Shown: one piece after another, positions 8,133 to 15,455 of the stretch
Layout of the letters: every line of letters begins with the position of its first letter
Position numbering within the stretch: position 1 is the stretch's first letter
NCBI GenBank assembly: GCA_029550525.1
Contig: JAKPHF010000048.1
Coordinates: forward strand, 62,001 to 126,000
Direction of reading: 5' to 3'
DNA length: 64,000 nucleotides
DNA from: Planctomycetota bacterium
GTDB lineage: Bacteria; Planctomycetota; Phycisphaerae; UBA1845; PWPN01
Position numbers and translations under genes: made by a program
Notes under the pieces: generated by a model
Seen by the model: only the letters and a program-made list of their open reading frames with translations
What the model was told of the DNA's origin: nothing
Database searches by the model: none

Positions 8133-9566
8133 ATGACCATGCTTCGTGACCAATATCCCATGTACGTGGCGAATCAGCCCGAGCAGCCCAACTTCGACCT
8201 GGAAGTGCGCGACAAGTATACGGGCGACGTGGTGACGCGAGTGCCGCGGGCGAGCCGCGAGACGTTGGAGCGAGCCATCGCCGCGGCGGCGGACGCGGCA
8301 CGGCCCATGCGCGAGATGAAGCCCTACCAACGGCAGGCCGTGCTCGATCACGTCGTGCGGCGCAGTCGCGAGCGGGCGGACGAGTTTGCCGAAGCGTTGT
8401 GTGTCGAGGCCGGCAAGCCCATCCGCGATGCCCGCGGCGAAGTCGATCGGCTGATCGACACGCTGCGCATCTCGGCCGAGGAGTCGGTCCGCCTCTATGG
8501 CGAAGTGTTGCCCATGGAAATCAGCCCGCGCGCGAGAGGCTATCGCGGCATGTGGAAGCGCGTGCCGGTCGGACCGTGCGCGTTCATCACGCCGTTCAAC
8601 TTTCCGCTCAATTTGGTCGCGCACAAGATCGGGCCAGCGCTGGCGGCGGGTTGCCCGTTCGTGCTCAAGCCGGCCAGCACGACGCCGATCGGGGCGTTGC
8701 TGCTGGGCGAGATTCTCGCGGAGACGGATCTGCCGCCCGGGGCGTTCTCGATCCTGCCACTGTCGGGCGGCCAGGCGAGCCCGCTGGTGGAGGACGATCG
8801 AATCGCCAAGCTGAGCTTCACGGGTTCGGCCGAAGTGGGCTGGGACATCCGGCGCCGGGCGGGTCGTAAGCACGTCACGCTGGAGCTGGGCGGGAACGCG
8901 GCAGTGATCGTGGACGCCGACGCCGATCTGCCGGATACCGTCGTCCGCGTGCTTCGCGGGGCGTTTTATCAGTCGGGCCAAAGCTGCATCAGCGTGCAAC
9001 GTGTCTTCGTGCACACGCGCGTGTACGACCGATTTCGCGATGACCTGGTGGCCGCGACGCGGGGGCTGAAGGCCGGCGACCCGCGGGAGGAGGAGACATT
9101 CGTCGGCCCGTTGATCTCCGAAAGCGACGCCCGCCGCGTCGAGGCGTGGGTGGAGGATGCGCTACGCGTCGGAGCACGGCTGCTGTGCGGCGGACGGCGG
9201 CACGGTGCGCTGTACGAGCCCACGCTGCTGGAGAACGTGCCCGAGGCAGCAAAGCTTTCCTGCGAGGAAGTGTTCGGCCCGGTGGCGGTGCTCGCGCCGT
9301 TCGACGACTTCAGCGAGGTCCTGCAGGCGGTGAACGCGAGCCGGTACGGGTTGCAGGCGGGCGTGTTCACCCGTGACATCAATCGAGCTATGCAAGCCTG
9401 GGACGAGCTGGAGGTCGGCGGCGTGATGATCAACGAAGTGCCATCATTTCGCGTCGATCACATGCCCTACGGCGGCGTGAAAGACAGCGGCCTGGGTCGC
9501 GAGGGCGTGCGCTGGGCCATCGACAGCATGACCGAGCCGCGATTGCTGGTAATCCGGACAGGATGA
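8133..9566 (+). CDS. NAD(P)-dependent aldehyde dehydrogenase family protein
   Basis: This 477-residue cytosolic enzyme oxidises an aldehyde to its acid. The fold landmarks are complete: FNFPLNL with the oxyanion Asn (about 155), the nucleotide loop FTGSAEVG, the general-base Glu in LELGGN, the nucleophilic Cys in SGQSCISVQRV, and EEVFGPV near residue 380. The SCISVQR context resembles lactaldehyde/succinate-semialdehyde-type or GapN-like members; the substrate is not determinable from sequence alone. No ribosome site is evident before the ATG, so ATG 8139 is also possible. It is a single-gene unit, ending four bases from the convergent HtrA-like gene. Confidence 0.92.
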   Translation: MTMLRDQYPMYVANQPEQPNFDLEVRDKYTGDVVTRVPRASRETLERAIAAAADAARPMREMKPYQRQAVLDHVVRRSRERADEFAEALCVEAGKPIRDARGEVDRLIDTLRISAEESVRLYGEVLPMEISPRARGYRGMWKRVPVGPCAFITPFNFPLNLVAHKIGPALAAGCPFVLKPASTTPIGALLLGEILAETDLPPGAFSILPLSGGQASPLVEDDRIAKLSFTGSAEVGWDIRRRAGRKHVTLELGGNAAVIVDADADLPDTVVRVLRGAFYQSGQSCISVQRVFVHTRVYDRFRDDLVAATRGLKAGDPREEETFVGPLISESDARRVEAWVEDALRVGARLLCGGRRHGALYEPTLLENVPEAAKLSCEEVFGPVAVLAPFDDFSEVLQAVNASRYGLQAGVFTRDINRAMQAWDELEVGGVMINEVPSFRVDHMPYGGVKDSGLGREGVRWAIDSMTEPRLLVIRTG

Positions 9567-9569
9567 TGA

Positions 9570-10784
9570 TCACGCCGGCCCGGTGGCGGGTGGAACGACC
9601 GGGGTGCGATCCTCATCGGGCGGGAGCATTGGCTCCACAGGTGTCTGCTCGCGCGGTTCGTTCTCGGGGACGGATTCCGGCATGGATTCGGGTTCCGATT
9701 CCGGCGATGGTTGCGATATCGGGCCAATGTCCTCGCGGGTGGCGAGCATGAGAGGCAGCTCGAGCTTTCGGCCTTGACGCTCCACGTGCACGACGATGCG
9801 GGTGCCGGCGCCGAGCGGGCGAATGAGTCGCTTGAGCTGGGCGACGCCGGTCACCGGTTGGTCGTTGACAGCCACGATGCGATCTCCGGGCTGAATGCCG
9901 GCCCGCAACGCGGGTGAGGGGTCGCCACAGCCCGCGACGAAAACCGCGCCGGGAACAGGACTGGCCAGGCCCACACCCAGCAGGCCCGGGCGGATATCGC
10001 GGCCCTTGGCGAGCTGTTGGGCGGCGATCTCGACTTGTTCGCGCGGCACGGCAAAGCCGATGCCCGAGTCGTACCACTGCACGCCCGACAGCTGGCCGCC
10101 ATCCATCCCCATGGGCACGCACAGACCGAGCACGCGTCCCGCGATATCGATCAGCGGTGCGCCGAAGTTGGCGGGCGATAATCTGGCATCGGTCTGGATC
10201 ACTAGGCCGCTCATGCGGCGCAAACCGCTGATGATCCCCGCGGTGATCGTGCAGCCGCCGGCATCGGCGACGACGACATCCGCTTGACGTCCGTGACCGC
10301 GACCCAAACTGATCGCCCACTGACCCACTTTCATGTCCGTGCTCGCCGCCCATTTGGGCACGGGCAGATCGGTGGCGTCGATCGCGAGCATGGCCAGCCG
10401 GCGAATCTCGTCGCGGCCCAGGAGCTCGGCTACGAAGCGCCGCCCGTCAGCCAGGACAACGGTGATCACCGACGGATCGCGGACGAAGTTGAAAGAACTG
10501 GTGAGGATCAGCCCGTCGGATGACCAGACCAGACCGGTGGTCGGTCCGTCCGCGACCATGAACGCGGCACCGGCCAACTCGGCTGCGGGCTGCGTGCCGC
10601 CGACGGTTTCGATGGTGACCACGCTCGGCGCGACGGCACGAGCGGCGGCACGGAAGGCGTGAACCGGGAAGACGGGCGTAGCATCGGCCTCACGCGTCGT
10701 GGGGTTCTGCGAAGCCGCCAACGGCGCCGCGCACAGGGCTGACGCCAGGAGAACGACCACACCATGAAAGTAGCGAGCGTTCAT
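9570..10784 (-). CDS. Catalytically dead HtrA/DegP-like protein (pseudoprotease) with PDZ domain
   Basis: This 404-residue exported protein (signal peptide to about residue 25) has an S1C trypsin-like fold at about 45-260, a PDZ domain at about 265-350, and a Pro/Glu-rich tail. Alignment by eye to DegS places F98 (TSSFN) at the catalytic His, R129 (IRRLAML) at the Asp and F207 (PANFGAPL) at the Ser, so all three triad residues are gone while the surrounding fold motifs remain. It should bind rather than cut. Its start overlaps the preceding active HtrA by four bases (ATGA) and has GAGGAGG upstream, so the two are probably made together. It may act as an adaptor or inhibitor of that protease. 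Confidence 0.88.
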   Translation of the reverse strand: MNARYFHGVVVLLASALCAAPLAASQNPTTREADATPVFPVHAFRAAARAVAPSVVTIETVGGTQPAAELAGAAFMVADGPTTGLVWSSDGLILTSSFNFVRDPSVITVVLADGRRFVAELLGRDEIRRLAMLAIDATDLPVPKWAASTDMKVGQWAISLGRGHGRQADVVVADAGGCTITAGIISGLRRMSGLVIQTDARLSPANFGAPLIDIAGRVLGLCVPMGMDGGQLSGVQWYDSGIGFAVPREQVEIAAQQLAKGRDIRPGLLGVGLASPVPGAVFVAGCGDPSPALRAGIQPGDRIVAVNDQPVTGVAQLKRLIRPLGAGTRIVVHVERQGRKLELPLMLATREDIGPISQPSPESEPESMPESVPENEPREQTPVEPMLPPDEDRTPVVPPATGPA

Positions 10785-12910
10785 TTCGGCGCCTCCTCGA
10801 GCGTCAAGCGGATGGTGACCAGTTCGTTGCCACGCTTGACCACGACCGACACCTCGGTGCCCGCGTACAGACCGTTGAACGCTTCCTCGAACGTCCGAGC
10901 GTTGGTGACCGCCCGGCCGTCGATGCTGATGATCAGATCGCCCTGCTGAATGCCGGCTCGGGCGGCGGGCGAGTCGGTCGCGACACTCCCGACAAATGGA
11001 AGTTTTTGGAGGTAACCGAAACGGGCCAGCCGGATACCGTGATAGCCGGGGGCCGACGGCGCTTCCGAAACGGCTGCCGTGGATCCGGATGCGTCAGCCG
11101 GGGTGCGGGCTTCGCGCAGAAACGCCGCCACTTGCTCCACGGGGTAGGCGTAGTTGAGCAGCGTGTTCGTCAGCCGCGACTCGAGCACCTCGCCCACGAG
11201 GCCGATGAATCGACCCTGCGTGTCGAACACGGCACTGCCGGGCGCGCCGGGTTGGCTGGACATGGCGTCCATGATCCAAACCTCGCCGCGATAGGCCGCC
11301 GGGGGGCCGCCGCCCGGCCGCCGAGCATCGAGCAAGATCCGGCCCGACAACACACCGTGTGTGATCGAGCACGGCTCGCTGCTGTCGGCGATCTTGAACG
11401 GGTTGCCCACCACGTACACACCGTCACCGGCGGCCGGCGCAATGGACTCGTCCAGGATCACGGGAGAGAAGACTGTCGACTCCTTTCTCTGCAGCTCGAG
11501 CAGTGCCAGTTGCCGCCGCTCGTCGCGGTAAATCACGCGGGCGCGGTGAACGGTGCCGTCGGCGGTCACGACACGAAGGGTGGACGCTTCCAGCAGCAGA
11601 GCCAGGGCGGTAACAATCTCGCCGCCCGCGGACACCAGCACGCCGGTGGCGTAGGCTTCTTCGCCGGCGATGCGCCCGCCGTAAATCTTCACAACGGGAC
11701 TGAGCAGACCGGCAAGGTGCGACCGAACGGGAGCGGTTTTGTCCGGCGACACAGAGCCGGCCGGGTCCGGCGGCGAAGGCCAACGTGTCGTCCGGACCAG
11801 GTCGGTCACGTCGTAAGGCAGCGTCGTGGGCTGACGGCCGGTGGCGACGGCGCGGATCCAGCCGGGATCGGCTTTGGGCCAGGGAATCTCGCGCGTCAGC
11901 GGCAACGGATCGAGCGCGACCTGACGATGGACTTCCGTGCCGTCCTTGCGATAGGTCACGGTCACCGGCCAGCCCGCGGGATAGACGCCGAGAATGTTGC
12001 CGAAGGCGTTGGCGTCCGCGATGGGCCGACCGTCGAAGGCGATCAGTTCGTCGCCGAGCTCGATGCCGATGCGATCGGCCGCCGAGCCGGCCAGCACGTT
12101 ATCGAAGCGCACGCCATCGGGCGTGTCGCGGACCGTCGCGCCGAGCGTGCCGTGCTCGACCAGCCAGCCTTCCTTCAACGCGGGCAGAAACCGCTTGACC
12201 TGGTTGATGGAGATGGCGTAGGCCACGCCGACGTTCACACGCTGGCGCAGCCGGTCGCGTTCGAGGAAGGAAGCCCGACCGTTGATGCCGATGAGCCGGC
12301 CCTGCATGTCGAACAGCGGTCCGCCGGAGTTGCCGGGGTTGATGGACGCGTCGATCTGGAGGCAATCGGTGTAGACGAGCGAGCGGGTATCGGCGCCATA
12401 TTGATAGCGATGCACGCCGCTGACCATACCGAACGTGGCCGTGGGTGTGTAATCCTCGGCGAGCATGAACGGATTGCCGAGCGCGACGACGGCATCACCC
12501 ACGCGCACGTGGTCCGAGTCGCCCAGCGGTGCGGCATCGAAGCGGTCGCGTCCGGTGAGCCGGAACATGGCCAAATCGCCGGTAGGATCGATGCCGAGCA
12601 CTTCGAGCGGATAGGTCTTCCCGTCGGACAAGCCGCCCAGGCCACGCCGGGTTCGGGCCATGCCCATGATGACGTGAAAGTTGGTGACACCGTAACCGTC
12701 GGGCGTGATGATCACGCCGGAGCCGCCACCCGACTCATCCGGGGCGAGGATGGACACCACCGACCGCGAGGCCCGCTCGATCATGTCGATGCGGTCTTGC
12801 TCGGCCTGCCGAATCGCCGCCGAGTCATCGGCGGCAACGGACGAGAGCACGGCGAGAAGGTGCGAAATTGCGAACGTGAGAACGTGCCATGACACGCGCG
12901 TGCACCTCAT
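10781..12910 (-). CDS. Two-headed HtrA-like serine protease (one active, one dead domain, two PDZ)
   Basis: This 709-residue exported protein has domain 1 (about 40-250) as an intact S1C protease: H79 in TNFHV, D112 in TGDLAMF, S195 in GNSGGPL. A PDZ follows (about 255-335). Domain 2 (about 400-595) keeps the fold, but A437, Q467 and P557 stand at the His, Asp and Ser positions, so it is inactive. A last PDZ covers about 620-706. I start at ATG 12910; an upstream start at 12967 would only translate the hairpin repeat at 12916-12969. The signal peptide core (TFAISHLLAV) is encoded by a GTGCGAAA-type repeat. It likely handles periplasmic protein quality control. Confidence 0.88.
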   Translation of the reverse strand: MRCTRVSWHVLTFAISHLLAVLSSVAADDSAAIRQAEQDRIDMIERASRSVVSILAPDESGGGSGVIITPDGYGVTNFHVIMGMARTRRGLGGLSDGKTYPLEVLGIDPTGDLAMFRLTGRDRFDAAPLGDSDHVRVGDAVVALGNPFMLAEDYTPTATFGMVSGVHRYQYGADTRSLVYTDCLQIDASINPGNSGGPLFDMQGRLIGINGRASFLERDRLRQRVNVGVAYAISINQVKRFLPALKEGWLVEHGTLGATVRDTPDGVRFDNVLAGSAADRIGIELGDELIAFDGRPIADANAFGNILGVYPAGWPVTVTYRKDGTEVHRQVALDPLPLTREIPWPKADPGWIRAVATGRQPTTLPYDVTDLVRTTRWPSPPDPAGSVSPDKTAPVRSHLAGLLSPVVKIYGGRIAGEEAYATGVLVSAGGEIVTALALLLEASTLRVVTADGTVHRARVIYRDERRQLALLELQRKESTVFSPVILDESIAPAAGDGVYVVGNPFKIADSSEPCSITHGVLSGRILLDARRPGGGPPAAYRGEVWIMDAMSSQPGAPGSAVFDTQGRFIGLVGEVLESRLTNTLLNYAYPVEQVAAFLREARTPADASGSTAAVSEAPSAPGYHGIRLARFGYLQKLPFVGSVATDSPAARAGIQQGDLIISIDGRAVTNARTFEEAFNGLYAGTEVSVVVKRGNELVTIRLTLEEAPK
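12854..12887. repeat. Family G octad repeat inside a signal-peptide coding region
   Basis: On the plus strand the units GTGCGAAA, TTGCGAAC and GTGAGAAC follow each other with period 8. The stretch encodes, on the minus strand, the hydrophobic core of the HtrA signal peptide. A related array at 17326-17358 encodes another signal peptide. Confidence 0.6.
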
Positions 12911-12915
12911 CACAC

Positions 12916-12969
12916 TTGTGGTGCAGGCATCTTGCCTGCACGTGTGCACGCTGAAAGCGTGCACCACAA
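12916..12969. repeat. Family C double-hairpin palindromic element
   Basis: Outer arms TTGTGGTGCA (12916-12925) and TGCACCACAA (12960-12969) are perfect inverted repeats. Inside are two perfect 9-base stems with three-base loops: GTGCAGGCA-TCT-TGCCTGCAC (12921-12941) and GTGCACGCT-GAA-AGCGTGCAC (12944-12964). It separates the NPCBM gene from the HtrA gene and could act as an RNA hairpin in that message. Confidence 0.85.
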
Positions 12970-12987
12970 CAACAACGACCCAACACC

Positions 12988-13000
12988 GGGCGAGACGCCC
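12988..13000. repeat. Family D GGGC hairpin
   Basis: GGGCG-AGA-CGCCC is followed by a C-rich run. The same design occurs at 41340-41359 and 51408-51420. Confidence 0.55.
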
Positions 13001-13015
13001 GCCCCCCGCCTCGAT

Positions 13016-14257
13016 TCACTTGATCAGCCGGGCGCTGCACCAGTTGGCCTGATCGCCGATGTCGAGTTCCTCGCCGAAATCGACCTCCAACTGCAGCGTT
13101 CTCGCTCCGTTCAGATCGACGAGGACCGTTCGCGGCTCGTCGCGACCGGTGACCGGACCGCTGTCGAACGCCTCGCGGCCGTCGAGCCGAACACGGAACA
13201 CGACGTTCCCGCGCGAGCCGACGGCATCATCGATTCCGATGGTCGCGGCGAACTGCCGCCAGGACCCATCCAAGGTATAGGTGAGCACGGAGCGAGAGTG
13301 CATGCCGATTCCGCGATCGAAGACCTGCCCGCCGAGGCGCAGCGGCCGGTTGGCGACCGACCGGTTCTTGCGATAGGGCCAACGGGTGACGGCCCAGGGC
13401 GTGAACTCGTAATTCGCCGGCTCGAGATCGCTGAGGAACAGCAACTGGTCGTTGGTGAACTGGATGTCGTCGAGCAGTTCGACGGATACTTCGAGCGCCG
13501 GGCCGGCCGCAAGCTGCAGTTGAATGGTCCGGGCGTCACCGCCGGTGAGTCGTCCGGCCCAGATCGAACCGTTGTTGAGGATGCACCGCACGGGCGGCAC
13601 GTCGGTAGTGCCGGCGCCGGTGGCGAGCACCAGGCCGAAGATGCGCGCGCGATCGACGTTGACGCTTCGGCCGCGCCACTGGAACTTCACGCGGTCGCCC
13701 TGCAACGACTCCAGTACGCCGCGCAGTGTGTTCACCTTGCCCTCGTGAGCGATGACGAGCGTGTCTTCGGTCGGGTCGCGCGCGGCCAGGGCTTCGTCAA
13801 ACGGTCCGGCTGCGGGCGAGGCGTCATCGACGTTGAAGCGAATTGCGGCCAACCGGGACAAAGGCAGTTCGAGTTCAGACACAAGGTCCGTTTGCAGTTT
13901 GATGGTTTCGCGGTCACCGGCGGCAATGCGGGCGGGGAAGCGGCTGCCGTCAGCCAGGTGCACGGTTACCCAGTCATGTTCGGCGTTGCCCGGCGTGGTC
14001 GCCGCCGGCGCGATCGTGCTCGCCGGCCGGCTGGTCGTGCCCACCCAATGCAGTCCCATGACCTGGGCCGGGTCTAGCAGCGTCACCTTGCCTTCGACGG
14101 AGAGCTCGAGCTTGTTGTCGCGCATGCCCATCCAGTCGCCTTCGATGACACTGCCCTCGATGGTCAGAGCGCGGACGGGTGCCGCATAAGCGACATGCAC
14201 CGGCAAGCCGGCGGTCCCACAGGCACAAAACACGCAAAGCAAGGGCTGATAGCGCAT
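13016..14257 (-). CDS. Exported protein with C-terminal NPCBM domain
   Basis: This 413-residue protein has a signal peptide (to about 26). Three similar beta-rich segments follow, each recalling SH3-like or LSM-like small barrels with a GxxxxGxW... pattern (EGSVIEGDWMGM, HEGKVNTLRGVLE, NNGSIWAGRLTGG). A NPCBM/NEW2 domain (about 300-413) contains RLGGQVFDRGIGMHSRS and ends DIGDQANWCSARLI. NPCBM domains bind carbohydrates or cell-wall glycans. It lies 13 bases after the poly-Q protein gene, within the long minus-strand operon. The catalytic capacity appears absent; an envelope- or glycan-binding role is inferred. Confidence 0.85.
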   Translation of the reverse strand: MRYQPLLCVFCACGTAGLPVHVAYAAPVRALTIEGSVIEGDWMGMRDNKLELSVEGKVTLLDPAQVMGLHWVGTTSRPASTIAPAATTPGNAEHDWVTVHLADGSRFPARIAAGDRETIKLQTDLVSELELPLSRLAAIRFNVDDASPAAGPFDEALAARDPTEDTLVIAHEGKVNTLRGVLESLQGDRVKFQWRGRSVNVDRARIFGLVLATGAGTTDVPPVRCILNNGSIWAGRLTGGDARTIQLQLAAGPALEVSVELLDDIQFTNDQLLFLSDLEPANYEFTPWAVTRWPYRKNRSVANRPLRLGGQVFDRGIGMHSRSVLTYTLDGSWRQFAATIGIDDAVGSRGNVVFRVRLDGREAFDSGPVTGRDEPRTVLVDLNGARTLQLEVDFGEELDIGDQANWCSARLIK

Positions 14258-14270
14258 GGCCGGTGTTCGA

Positions 14271-15443
14271 TCACTCCTCTTTGGACAACTGCCGGTAGTA
14301 TTGCTCGACCAATTGACGATACCGGCTGGGGTAATTCTGCCGGAGCGACTGCATCACGCGCTCGCGTTCTTCCGGCCGCATTTTACCCCACTGCTCGCCG
14401 GGCCGCGCTCGGGCCGAGCCGTGCAACTCGCCGATGCGGCCTTGCCCCGGCGGAGCCACCGATCGATCAGCGCCTCGCTGCGGTTGCTGGTTGCCCGCAG
14501 CACCACCACTTGGACAATCCGGACAACCTTTCCCCCCGCACTTCTTGCAGCCGTTTTGTTGCTGCTGTTGCTGGTCCTGTTGTTGTTGCTGTTGCTGCTG
14601 TTCGCGCTGCTCGGCCTCTTCGATGAGACGATCGAGCAATTCGACCGCACGATCCTGACGGGAACGGACGACGTCGTTGACTCGGGCGTACTTGAGTTGC
14701 CGGCCCGCGTAGCCCATCAGGTCGGACACGTCGCTCAGCGTTTCCGGCTGCCGGGCCGCGAGCTCCTGCAGCATCTGACGAGCGGGCAAACGATACGGGT
14801 CCGGCGCGTGCGGATATCGCTGCTCGAATTCACGCAACGCGTTGGTCGCACCTTCGTAATCCAGATCGAGCAGGCGGCAGTAACCCAGGAGGAACACCAT
14901 TTCAGGAGCGACGAACGTTCGCTTCTCCAGTTCCTCACGCTGCTCGTTGAGCTTTTCGAGCAGTTCCCGGGCTTCGCTCGGCCGATCCTGCTCGATGAGG
15001 GCTCGGGCGGTGATCATGACCGCATGCGTGGATAGATGGAACTCGGGACTATCCATCAGCGGTTTGGCCGCTTCGATGGCGGCATCCGCATTGCCGGCAT
15101 CGAGCTCGTTCGAAGCCTTGCGATACTCAGCAGAGATGACGGCCAAAGCGCTGGTCACGAACGCGCGGGGATCATCGTCCGCCCGGCGTTGAGCCCAGAG
15201 CCGGTCGACGGCGTCGCGAGCGGCAGGCTGCAGGCTGGATGACGACTTCAACTCGGCCAGAAACGCGTCGAGTGTGGCGAGGTCCTGCTCGCGACGAAGC
15301 TCGGCGTAGTCGCGGGCGGCGGCGACCGCTGGAACAAGACTGCCCTCGTCCGCGGGCCGGATCGAGGCCGGCCGCGTCGCCTGAGCGAATGTTACCGCGT
15401 CAACGGCAAGCACGAGTATGGATATCCCGATTGCGTATCTCAT
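14271..15443 (-). CDS. Exported TPR-like protein with poly-Gln tract and Cys knuckle
   Basis: This 390-residue protein has a signal peptide (to about 20) and a helical, TPR-like body (about 45-245). An almost pure Gln tract follows at about 282-296, then a compact CKKCGGKGCPDC at 299-310 that resembles a DnaJ-type zinc knuckle. The last 70 residues are charged and Arg/Gln-rich. ATG 15443 has CAGGAG six bases upstream and is preferred over TTG 15449. It is 12 bases from the coiled-coil gene upstream and 13 from the NPCBM gene downstream. I do not recognise a named family. Confidence 0.8.
   Translation of the reverse strand: MRYAIGISILVLAVDAVTFAQATRPASIRPADEGSLVPAVAAARDYAELRREQDLATLDAFLAELKSSSSLQPAARDAVDRLWAQRRADDDPRAFVTSALAVISAEYRKASNELDAGNADAAIEAAKPLMDSPEFHLSTHAVMITARALIEQDRPSEARELLEKLNEQREELEKRTFVAPEMVFLLGYCRLLDLDYEGATNALREFEQRYPHAPDPYRLPARQMLQELAARQPETLSDVSDLMGYAGRQLKYARVNDVVRSRQDRAVELLDRLIEEAEQREQQQQQQQQDQQQQQQNGCKKCGGKGCPDCPSGGAAGNQQPQRGADRSVAPPGQGRIGELHGSARARPGEQWGKMRPEERERVMQSLRQNYPSRYRQLVEQYYRQLSKEE
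14553..14609. repeat. CAG/CAA triplet repeat encoding poly-Gln
   Basis: On the minus strand this is a nearly uninterrupted mixture of CAG and CAA codons. It is low-complexity sequence of a kind that can change length by slippage in units of one residue. Confidence 0.85.
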
Positions 15444-15455
15444 CACCAACTCCTG

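Noticed and set aside
11006..12892. 628-codon plus-strand frame opposite the HtrA gene
   Set aside because: It is rich in His, Arg, Gln and Gly with no family match or ribosome site, and it lies entirely on the opposite strand of a gene with clear protease motifs. Long antisense frames are expected in GC-rich DNA.
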